Positions 16,105 through 22,223 of a stretch of 33,163 nucleotides of DNA are shown piece by piece (position 1 is the first letter of the stretch; the number at the start of each line of letters is the position of its first letter). Under the pieces are notes generated by a model. It was not told where the DNA came from, did not search any database, and saw nothing but the letters and a program-made list of their open reading frames with translations. The stretch covers positions 1-33,163 of the forward strand of contig DATIYJ010000048.1 in NCBI GenBank assembly GCA_035517655.1, read 5' to 3'. The DNA comes from Nitrospiria bacterium. Its GTDB lineage: Bacteria > Nitrospirota > Nitrospiria > JACQBZ01. A program made the translations under genes and the position numbers.

Positions 16105-17639
16105 ATACCACCGCGGCCACAGGAGGCGAACCCGTCCTGGCCCAGGAACGGATGCTCATCACGCTGGCTGTGATGTTGGCCTCGATCATGCAGGCCCTCG
16201 ACAATACCATTGCCAACGTGGCGCTGCCGCGCATCCAGGGCTCGCTGTCGGCGACGCAGGACCAGATGGCGTGGGTGTTGACGTCGTACATCATCGCCGC
16301 CGCCATCATGACGCCGTTGAGCGGCTGGCTGGCGGGACAGATCGGGCGCAAGCGGGTGTTCCTGATTTCGGTGGTGGGTTTCACCGTCGCATCCGCCCTG
16401 TGCGGAGTGGCCCAGTCGCTGCCCGAGATCGTCCTCGCCCGGTTGTTCCAGGGGCTCTGCGGGGCCGCGCTGATCCCGATGTCGCAAGCCGTGCTGCTTG
16501 ACATCAATCGGCCGGAGCAGCACGGCAAAGCGATGGCGATCTGGGTGATGGGCGTCACCATCGGACCCATCCTGGGTCCCGCCCTCGGCGGCTGGCTGAC
16601 CGAGAACTACAACTGGCGCTGGGTGTTCTACATCAACGTGCCGTTCGGCATTCTTTCCTTCCTCGGTATTCTGGCGTTCATGCCGGAAACGCAGTTGCGC
16701 AAATCCCGTTTCGATTTCTTCGGTTTTACCGCGCTGAGTCTGGCCATCGGGGCGTTCCAGCTGATGCTCGACCGCGGCCAGCTCAGGGACTGGTTCAGCT
16801 CCACCGAGATATGGATCGAGGCCATCGTGGCCGGCGTCTCAATTTATCTGTTCGTCGTGCATATGGTTACGACGACCAAGCCGCGGTTCGTGAGCCCCGC
16901 TCTCTTCAAGGACCGCAACTTTCTCACGGGCAACGTGTTCATTTTCATTGTCGGCGTCGTGCTGTTCGCGACGCTGGCGCTGCTGCCGCCGTTGCTGCAG
17001 GACCTTCTAAATTATCCCGTCGTCCTGACCGGCCTGGTCACCGCGCCGCGCGGCATCGGAACGCTGGCGGCCATGTTCATAGTGGGCCGGCTGATGGGAA
17101 AAGTCGACACCCGGCTCATTATCGCCACGGGCTTCGGTCTGACCGCGTTTTCGCTGTGGCAGATGACGGACTTCTACCTCCAGATGGACAGTTCGCTGGT
17201 CGTGTGGTCCGGGTTCGCGCAGGGTCTCGGTACCGGATTCGTATTCGTACCGCTCGCGGCCATCACCTTTGCCACGCTGTCGCCGAAATTTCGGAACGAA
17301 GGGACGGCGGTGTTCAGTCTCATCCGTAATCTCGGCAGCAGCATCGGCATTTCCGTGGTGGAAACCCTTCTGACGCGAAATACGCAGATGATGCATTCGC
17401 GGCTCGCCGAACAGATCACGCCCTACGGCGACGTGCTGCACGCGCAGTCGCCGATGGCCCTGTCGACCATTCGCGGCCTGGCCATGCTCAACGAAAGGGT
17501 CAGCGGTCAGGCCGCGATGATCGCCTACAACAACGACTTCAAATTGATGCTGGTGCTCACGCTGTGCGCCATTCCGCTGGTTGTGCTGCTTCGCAGCGGC
17601 CGTTCGAAAAAAGATGCCGAGCCGGCGGTGGTCGAATGA
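16101..17639 (+). CDS. emrB: EmrB/QacA-type DHA2 drug:proton antiporter (14 TMS MFS)
   Basis: This 512-residue inner-membrane transporter matches the 14-helix DHA2 family. The motif LDNTIANVALPRIQGSL follows the first helix, motif A is GWLAGQIGRKRVF between helices 2 and 3, and the GPILGPALGGWL antiporter motif C is in helix 5. The GTG start at 16101 has GGAG 5 nt before it and overlaps the emrA stop. With EmrA and the NodT protein it should form a tripartite proton-driven pump for amphipathic drugs or phenolics. The actual substrate is not visible from the sequence. Confidence 0.95.
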   Translation: MNTTAATGGEPVLAQERMLITLAVMLASIMQALDNTIANVALPRIQGSLSATQDQMAWVLTSYIIAAAIMTPLSGWLAGQIGRKRVFLISVVGFTVASALCGVAQSLPEIVLARLFQGLCGAALIPMSQAVLLDINRPEQHGKAMAIWVMGVTIGPILGPALGGWLTENYNWRWVFYINVPFGILSFLGILAFMPETQLRKSRFDFFGFTALSLAIGAFQLMLDRGQLRDWFSSTEIWIEAIVAGVSIYLFVVHMVTTTKPRFVSPALFKDRNFLTGNVFIFIVGVVLFATLALLPPLLQDLLNYPVVLTGLVTAPRGIGTLAAMFIVGRLMGKVDTRLIIATGFGLTAFSLWQMTDFYLQMDSSLVVWSGFAQGLGTGFVFVPLAAITFATLSPKFRNEGTAVFSLIRNLGSSIGISVVETLLTRNTQMMHSRLAEQITPYGDVLHAQSPMALSTIRGLAMLNERVSGQAAMIAYNNDFKLMLVLTLCAIPLVVLLRSGRSKKDAEPAVVE

Positions 17640-19135
17640 CGCGTGCGGGATTCGGCACGATGCTGGCATCGGCCATCGCCGCGGCGACGCTCGCCGGGTG
17701 CGCGCTGGGGCCTGACTTCGCGCGTCCCGAGCCGCCGCGCGCCGATCGCTATACGCCGCAACCATCGCACGTCGAGGCCGCGCCGCCGGCGGACGATTCC
17801 GCGCAGCACGTGGTGCTGGGTGAACAACTCAGCCGCGATTGGTGGAAGCTGTTTCAATCGGACGCGCTCGATGATGTCGTTCAGCGCGCGCTGGATGGCA
17901 ATCGCACGCTCGTCGCGGCGGCGTCCACGCTCGCGCAGGCACAGGAACTCGCTGCCGCGCAAGCGGGAACCCGGACTCCCCAGGTCGGGCTCTCCGCCGG
18001 CATCGGCAGGCAGAAATACGGCGCCGAGTTTCTCGGCACCTTGCCCAAACCGCCGCCGTTCACCTATTTCGCGGTGGGACCGACCGTCAGCTACGCGCTC
18101 GACTACACAGGAGGCGTCGCACGCTCGGTCGAACAACAACATGCGCTCGCCGACTACCGGCGACAGCAGCTCGACGCGGCCTATCTCGCCGTCACCGGTA
18201 ACGCCGTCATGCAGGCGTTGAAGATGGCCTCGCTCCGCGCGCAGATCGCCACCGTCGAGGCCATCCTCGACCAGGATCGGGAAAACCTGAAGCTCGTGCA
18301 GGTGGCGTTCGCCGCGGGATCCGTATCGCGTCTGGATATCGTGACCGCGGACAGCCAGCTCGCCAGCGACACGACCCTTTTGCCGCCGCTGCGCCAGGAA
18401 CTGGATCTCGCGCGACACGCTCTGGCGATCGTTCTGGGGCGGCCTCCCGCCGGCGTTGCGCTACCCGAATTCGATCTCTCGCAACTGGCGTTGCCGCGAC
18501 GGCTTCCGGTAAGTCTGCCGTCGGAACTCGCGCATCGGCGGCCCGATATCCTGGCAGCCGAGGCGCAGCTGCACGCGGCGACGGCGGCCGTGGGCATCGC
18601 CACCGCCAATCTCTATCCGCACATCAATCTTATCGCATCGACCGGCCAACAGGCCGTCGATTTCGGCCGTTTGTTCGACCGCGCGAGCAACGTTTGGAAT
18701 TTTTCCGGTGCGCTGCTCGCGCCGCTTTTCGACGGCGGCACGCTGCGCGCGGAACAGAGGGCCGCCATGGACGCGATGCATGCGAGCGCGGCGAATTACG
18801 AACAAACGGTGCTGGTCGCGTTCGGTCAGGTGGCCGACTCGCTGCAGGCGCTCGACCACGACGCCGAACAGCTCGACGCCCAGGCGCACGCCCAGAATGC
18901 TGCGGGAGAGAATTTAGATCTGACGCGCAAGAGCTACAGCGAAGGCAACGTGGGCGTACTGCAGGTTCTCGACGCCGAGCGTCTGTACCAGCAGGCGCGC
19001 CTTGGCTATGTGCGCGCGCAGGCACAGCGTTACATGGACACGGTGCAGCTCTTCCTTGCGCTGGGAGGGTCGGGACCGGAAACCGACGCATCCAATGAAG
19101 ACAATACACACCCGTCGGCGCGGCGCTACCACTAA
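17636..19135 (+). CDS. NodT-family outer-membrane efflux lipoprotein
   Basis: The ATG at 17636 overlaps the emrB stop (ATGA), giving 499 residues. A lipoprotein signal peptide ends in L-A-G-C22 followed by ALGPDF, so the protein is lipidated and exported to the outer membrane. Two outer-membrane-factor repeats follow, each with long coiled-coil helices, and the RRPDILAAEAQL segment near residue 300 is typical of TolC/OprM/NodT proteins. It is the channel of the pump with EmrA and EmrB. No terminator with a T-run was found after it. Confidence 0.94.
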   Translation: MTRAGFGTMLASAIAAATLAGCALGPDFARPEPPRADRYTPQPSHVEAAPPADDSAQHVVLGEQLSRDWWKLFQSDALDDVVQRALDGNRTLVAAASTLAQAQELAAAQAGTRTPQVGLSAGIGRQKYGAEFLGTLPKPPPFTYFAVGPTVSYALDYTGGVARSVEQQHALADYRRQQLDAAYLAVTGNAVMQALKMASLRAQIATVEAILDQDRENLKLVQVAFAAGSVSRLDIVTADSQLASDTTLLPPLRQELDLARHALAIVLGRPPAGVALPEFDLSQLALPRRLPVSLPSELAHRRPDILAAEAQLHAATAAVGIATANLYPHINLIASTGQQAVDFGRLFDRASNVWNFSGALLAPLFDGGTLRAEQRAAMDAMHASAANYEQTVLVAFGQVADSLQALDHDAEQLDAQAHAQNAAGENLDLTRKSYSEGNVGVLQVLDAERLYQQARLGYVRAQAQRYMDTVQLFLALGGSGPETDASNEDNTHPSARRYH

Positions 19136-19385
19136 ATAGTGAGTGGAGCTGCATCCGGACTGCACCAGGGACCCAGAAGAGATTGAGGACCCGAGGCAGC
19201 GAAGTGAAAGCGGGGGGAATAGATGGGCCCAAACCCACCACTCTCAGGCCTACTCCACCCAATTAGCGTTTTTTTATAACTCTTTGCTGGAATTGGTTCT
19301 TGTGGGATAGAGCAGGCCGGAATCGGTGTAATCCGAAGTCTTCCACAAAAGACGACGTCGGGACGGGTGGGAATCGTTTCGGCTC
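19136..19385. other. Intergenic region after nodT
   Basis: There are 250 nt with no gene. A short palindrome CACTAAATAGTG (19130-19141) overlaps the nodT stop codon. A run of seven T's at 19270-19276 has no stable stem before it. The minus-strand frame that crosses this region and enters nodT has no ribosome site and no known domain. Confidence 0.4.
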
Positions 19386-19694
19386 TTACCGACGGGAGGT
19401 TTCCGGTTCCAGGTGGATCACGACGCGTTGCTTGAGCGCCTCGGCAATTCGCTCCAGCATCTTCAAGGTGTGCCCTTCATATTCGGCATCCTCCAGTCTT
19501 GAAATGACGGACTGAGTCGTCCCGATCTTCTTCGCAAGCTGGGCCTGCGTAAGACCTGCCGCTTCCCGGGCGCGACGAATCGCCAAGGCCGTCTGGAAGC
19601 TGATCTTCTCTTCTTCGTATAACTCCTGTAACTTGGGATCTTTTACGGCACGACGCCGGAGAATTTCAACGGCGTCCACTGTCTTTCCTTTCAT
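19386..19694 (-). CDS. XRE-family antitoxin of a type II toxin-antitoxin pair
   Basis: This 102-residue protein has a Cro/CI-type helix-turn-helix at about 45-85 (AAGLTQAQLAKKIGTTQS, then VISRLEDAE). Its N-terminal helical segment (DPKLQELYEEEKISF) is typical of antitoxins paired with Gp49-like toxins. GGAGG precedes the ATG by 8 nt. It lies 78 nt downstream of the toxin gene on the same strand, the toxin-first order seen in higBA-type systems. It should neutralise the toxin and repress the operon through the palindrome at 20070-20089. Confidence 0.9.
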   Translation of the reverse strand: MKGKTVDAVEILRRRAVKDPKLQELYEEEKISFQTALAIRRAREAAGLTQAQLAKKIGTTQSVISRLEDAEYEGHTLKMLERIAEALKQRVVIHLEPETSRR

Positions 19695-19772
19695 GATTTA
19701 TTCCTCCGTATACGTATGACCCGACGGATCGTTTTCAAAAATAGCCTTCCGACGTACGGCCAAGGCGATCTC

Positions 19773-20063
19773 TTACGATGGAACTCGATCCTCTTTGGTC
19801 AGGCCGTTTGATAACACGATCACATCTCTTCCATGGAAGAAGTACAAGATGCGATAGTTGACCGACTGAAATCGCCATCTCAACTCGTAGACGCCATCCC
19901 GGAGATAGTCCGCCTCCGGCCGACGAAGCTCGTGTCCTATCTCGGCCAACCGTTCAATACGGACACGAGCCTTGGCCTGAATTCTCTTGGGCAAACCGTC
20001 CAACCACTCCAGAACCGGGCATCCCTCATGATCCGCAAAGAAGACAACTTGAGTTGTCGGCAT
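19773..20063 (-). CDS. Gp49-like/HigB-type toxin (RelE superfamily)
   Basis: This 96-residue basic protein is of the phage-derived Gp49-like group, which are ribosome-dependent mRNA interferases in the RelE/ParE superfamily. Family features are VVFFADHEGCPVLEWLDGLP at the N-terminus, YLRDGVYELRWRF in the core, and YRILYFFHGRDVIVLSNGLTK at the C-terminus (split as YRILYFFHG and VIVLSNGLTK). The ATG at 20063 fits the family N-terminus, yet the -10 box ends only 5 nt before it. That implies a leaderless mRNA. Its partner antitoxin is next on the same strand. Confidence 0.9.
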   Translation of the reverse strand: MPTTQVVFFADHEGCPVLEWLDGLPKRIQAKARVRIERLAEIGHELRRPEADYLRDGVYELRWRFQSVNYRILYFFHGRDVIVLSNGLTKEDRVPS

Positions 20064-20068
20064 GAACT

Positions 20069-20097
20069 AATATAGCATATTTGCTATATGTGGTCAA
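20069..20097 (-). promoter_or_regulatory. Toxin-antitoxin promoter with built-in operator palindrome
   Basis: On the minus strand, TTGACC (20092-20097), a 17-nt spacer, then TATATT (20069-20074). A perfect 8-bp inverted repeat, ATATAGCA (20070-20077) and TGCTATAT (20082-20089), fills the spacer and -10 box, ideal for repression by the XRE antitoxin. The -10 box ends 5 nt before the toxin ATG. Confidence 0.8.
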
Positions 20098-20179
20098 GCA
20101 AACCATATCTGTATAAAATGCGCAGTCTTGCACAAAGCAGGTGGGAATCGGCAAAGGTGTCTAAGGTAAGACGCGAATT

Positions 20180-20287
20180 TCAGTGCAGCGGGGGTGGGCC
20201 CGGCTTGATCCAGGCCAGACCGTGGGCGGTGTCGTCCTTGGAGGGGGACTCAGCCTCCATGGCTTTCTTTCGCGCTTTGATGCTCAC
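20180..20287 (-). pseudogene. Truncated copy of the small basic protein at 21401-21589
   Basis: A 35-codon frame from GTG 20287 reads ARKKAMEAESPSKDD and later IKPGPPPLH before its stop. The 62-residue protein at 21401-21589 ends ARKKAKEAELPTEEG and MKPGPQRPLY. The first half of the gene is missing and is replaced by a different sequence. It overlaps the stop of the preceding 27-codon frame by GTGA. It is probably a decayed or rearranged copy, although the frame is still open. Confidence 0.55.
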
Positions 20288-20322
20288 GACGCCGCCTTGT
20301 GCTTTTCATAAATCGGCACAAC
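20279..20322. repeat. 44-nt imperfect direct repeat, copy 1
   Basis: It begins GATGCTCACGACGCCGCCTT and matches 21237-21280 with about 7 mismatches in 44. The match is better explained by shared protein coding on the minus strand (PIYE-x2-KAAS) than by a structural repeat. Confidence 0.7.
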
Positions 20323-20367
20323 CTTGGGAAGCCATAAAACCAACTCACAGAACTCCTCATGCTGCAT
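20284..20367 (-). other. 27-codon frame overlapping the end of higA, with a diverged copy at 21237-21281
   Basis: ATG 20367 lies inside the end of higA. The frame reads MQHEEFCELVLWLPKVV followed by PIYEKHKAAS and stops at 20284. A related tail, VAPIYEQRKAAS, is encoded on the same strand near 21240-21280. It is either the C-terminal remnant of a lost gene or a micropeptide coupled to the higBA operon. I do not recognise the family. Confidence 0.4.
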
Positions 20368-20734
20368 TCTTGGCCATCCGATAGGGCTGGATCAGCACTT
20401 CCGCAGGAATGCCTAATCCCTTGTGCAGATTACGGATCATTTCCATCGTAAGCGCCCGCCTCCGGTTGAGCACTTCGGAAACGCGCGCACGGCTGCCGAG
20501 GAACTTTTCAAGATCGCGACGCGTCAGCCCCCTGCTTTCCATGTAATGCTGGATGGCATCAATGGGATTTGGAAGAGGCACGGCATGATGCTTCTCTTCA
20601 TAGGCCGTTACGAGCGTCGTTAGCACCTCAAGACGGTCGCCGTCCACCGTGCCGGATCGAGCCTCAAAAAGTCGCTCGATTTCTTTTAGAGCAGCCAAGT
20701 AGTCCTTTTTTGTTCGGATCGGTTTGATCTCCAT
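20357..20734 (-). CDS. higA: HigA antitoxin (XRE family)
   Basis: This 125-residue antitoxin has an N-terminal helical part typical of the COG5499 HigA group (PIRTKKDYLAALKEIERLF) and a helix-turn-helix at about 70-110 (GLTRRDLEKFLGSRARVSEV, then LNRRRALTMEMI). The ATG at 20734 is chosen because GGAGG lies 6 nt before it; an in-frame TTG at 20746 would place that site inside the gene. It starts 12 nt after the higB stop. It should bind and inhibit HigB and repress the operon. Confidence 0.93.
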   Translation of the reverse strand: MEIKPIRTKKDYLAALKEIERLFEARSGTVDGDRLEVLTTLVTAYEEKHHAVPLPNPIDAIQHYMESRGLTRRDLEKFLGSRARVSEVLNRRRALTMEMIRNLHKGLGIPAEVLIQPYRMAKNAA

Positions 20735-20746
20735 GATGGCCTCCAA

Positions 20747-21040
20747 TTATACCTTTTCCGCATTGATCGCGTCATACTCCTTGTGCGTCCCTATAAACCG
20801 GATAAACACAATGCGAAAATCATATTGCACGGCAACAACGAGCCGGTATTTGTTCCCTTTGATGTTGAACACCACCCTGTTTTGCCCCACAAAGCTGGCA
20901 TTTCGGTAAACCGCTTTTATATTCGCCGGACTCCGCCAGTCCGCATGTTTGACATCATGATACCATGCCTGTAACGGCTGCTCAGCATCTGGATGTTTTT
21001 CCCAAAACTCTCGAAGTATTTTGCGCGATAGGATACGCAC
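20747..21040 (-). CDS. higB: HigB toxin (ribosome-dependent mRNA interferase)
   Basis: This 97-residue toxin belongs to the HigB_toxin family, which cleaves mRNA on the ribosome. The family N-terminus RILSRKILREFWEKHPDAEQ is followed by LQAWYHDVKHADWRSPA, the core NKYRLVVAVQYDFRIVFIRF, and the terminal GTHKEYDAI motif. The GTG at 21040 fits the family N-terminus. A perfect TATAAT lies 5 nt before it and no ribosome site is seen, again pointing to a leaderless transcript. The partner higA follows at once. Confidence 0.93.
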   Translation of the reverse strand: MRILSRKILREFWEKHPDAEQPLQAWYHDVKHADWRSPANIKAVYRNASFVGQNRVVFNIKGNKYRLVVAVQYDFRIVFIRFIGTHKEYDAINAEKV

Positions 21041-21045
21041 AGCGC

Positions 21046-21074
21046 ATTATACCGCGTTCCCGATTTGGGAGCAA
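21046..21074 (-). promoter_or_regulatory. higBA promoter
   Basis: On the minus strand, TTGCTC (21069-21074), a 17-nt spacer, then a perfect TATAAT (21046-21051). The -35 box is weak. The -10 box ends 5 nt before the GTG of higB. No clear palindrome overlaps it, unlike the other toxin-antitoxin pair. Confidence 0.6.
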
Positions 21075-21236
21075 GGTCAAAAAGCGGAAAAGTGGCTTTT
21101 GAGTCGGTTTTTTAAGGGTAAGGTTAATAATTTCATTACGAAAGCTACGGTTTTTCTGAAATCTCTCGTTCTGAGGACATCAGGAAGGAATTCTTATCGC
21201 AAGGGAACTTGGACTATTTTGTAACTTTTATACTTC

Positions 21237-21280
21237 GATGCTCAGGACGCCGCCTTGCGCTGCTCATAGATCGGCGCGAC
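21237..21280. repeat. 44-nt imperfect direct repeat, copy 2
   Basis: It begins GATGCTCAGGACGCCGCCTT; partner of 20279-20322. The minus-strand reading gives VAPIYEQRKAAS and a stop. Upstream the open frame changes (a 30-codon TTG frame SEYHQEHKPAGVLFAEMG overlaps it), suggesting a frameshifted remnant. Confidence 0.7.
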
Positions 21281-21400
21281 ATCGGTGAGAAAAGACACAA
21301 CCCATCTCGGCAAAGAGCACACCGGCCGGTTTATGTTCCTGATGGTATTCACTCAAAAATCAAGATACAGGAATGTCGAAAATTTCAGAGGGCGTGGACT

Positions 21401-21589
21401 TCAGTACAACGGACGCTGGGGACCGGGTTTCATCCCGGCCAGATCGGGATCGGTGCCCTCCTCGGTGGGAAGCTCGGCTTCCTTGGCCTTTTTTCGCGCT
21501 TCACGGCGCATGATCTTTTCATTGCGCTTCTCAACCTTCGCGCGCTCACGGATCCGCTTCGTCGCGGTGGCTTTTGGACGACCTGCCAT
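21401..21589 (-). CDS. Small basic protein of unknown function
   Basis: This 62-residue protein is rich in Lys, Arg and Glu: RPKATATKRIRERAKVEKRN, then MRREARKKAKEAELP. The tail is acidic and then proline-rich (EEGTDPDLAGMKPGPQRPLY). It is probably one long helix with a disordered tail. GAGGAA precedes the ATG by 5 nt. A truncated, diverged copy at 20180-20287 keeps the same C-terminal pattern, which supports protein-level conservation. The start resembles AT-hook-like RPK segments, but nucleic-acid binding is only a guess. Confidence 0.65.
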   Translation of the reverse strand: MAGRPKATATKRIRERAKVEKRNEKIMRREARKKAKEAELPTEEGTDPDLAGMKPGPQRPLY

Positions 21590-21704
21590 ATCGGTTCCTC
21601 AAGGGTGTAACAGAACTCTCTGATGATCTTTACCCTATCACACTAACGGACAAAACGCAAACAGATGTTTTCGGTCCATCGAGACGGATGGCCCGAGAAC
21701 TCGA

Positions 21705-21980
21705 TTACAGATAATATTTAAATTCGCTGCCGAACGTGGGGAAATAGGCGGAGATCAGGGTGATGTCGAAATTGGACAGGATGGATTCTTTGGCTTCGCG
21801 TTCCAGCAGGTATTCGAACGCGGCCTGGACACAGCGGGCCGGGCCGACCTTGCCGCCCGTCAGCTTCCGGTAGGTGGCCTGCGCCATTGTGACTTTATAA
21901 CGGCCCGCGCCGCCTTCGTCTTCAACCGTCACGTCGAAGATCATCGGATCGCCTTCGTCCAACGGTTTCACGTCAATCAC
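21705..21980 (-). CDS. Small conserved hypothetical protein
   Basis: These 91 residues start at GTG 21980, preceded by GGAGA with suitable spacing. The N-terminal half is a likely beta-sheet (MIFDVTVEDEGGAGRYKVTM). The C-terminal half is a helix followed by the segment LLEREAKESILSNFDITLIS and YFPTF. The combination of REAKESIL and FDITLISAYFP looks like a conserved small-protein family, but I cannot name a function. It has no membrane segment. It sits at the right border of the accessory region next to the carboxylase genes. Confidence 0.75.
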   Translation of the reverse strand: MIDVKPLDEGDPMIFDVTVEDEGGAGRYKVTMAQATYRKLTGGKVGPARCVQAAFEYLLEREAKESILSNFDITLISAYFPTFGSEFKYYL

Positions 21981-22223
21981 GTCCGTCTCCTCGCGTTGAA
22001 GTCATGGAGAGCCATGATCGAACGCCAACAACTTTAATCCTGTTACGCCGGCGGGTCCTGTCCTTCGGCAGCCCCATCCGTCCTCACTCCGCATGCTCCG
22101 AAGATTTATTCGGGGAACCTCACGAAAGAGCCCTTGGCTTTTCTGTTGCGGGCGGATGGGGCGCCCCGCCTGCGGCCACCCGCCGGATGTCACCCAAAAA
22201 TTGTCGTTCGTGTTAATTTCATC
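21981..22223. other. Intergenic region with a widely spaced inverted repeat
   Basis: In these 243 nt a perfect 10-bp inverted repeat, GCCCCATCCG (22069-22078) and CGGATGGGGC (22153-22162), encloses 74 nt. It lies just after the carboxyltransferase gene and before the small hypothetical on the minus strand. It could be part of a structured RNA or a decayed element. No T-tract follows, and the short open frames here look non-coding. Confidence 0.4.

Larger units (their letters stand above)
21041..21400. other. Intergenic region with a decayed gene tail
   Basis: These 360 nt hold the higBA promoter, an AT-rich stretch with no coding signal (about 21080-21236), and minus-strand remnants at about 21237-21350 related to the 27-codon frame after higA. 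A plus-strand frame at 21021-21224 has no ribosome site and crosses the promoter, so it is not called. Confidence 0.45.

Noticed and set aside
18630-19262. Minus-strand frame of 210 codons over the end of nodT
   Set aside because: It is antisense to a well-supported outer-membrane factor gene, and its codon pattern is that of a shadow frame.
21080-21120. Possible intrinsic terminator (AAAAGC ... GCTTTT followed later by six T's)
   Set aside because: The stem is only 6 bp and AT-rich, and the T-run is separated from it by 6 nt.
21021-21224. 67-codon plus-strand frame over the higBA promoter
   Set aside because: It crosses a good promoter on the other strand, has no ribosome site, and has no recognisable motif.
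20279-21281. Integron attC sites or gene-cassette repeats
   Set aside because: The repeated 44-nt segments lack the core R'/R'' boxes and are explained by shared coding sequence on the minus strand.
22002-22193. 63-codon minus-strand frame in the gap after the carboxylase genes
   Set aside because: There is no ribosome site and the composition is low-complexity; the inverted repeat is the only clear structure here.
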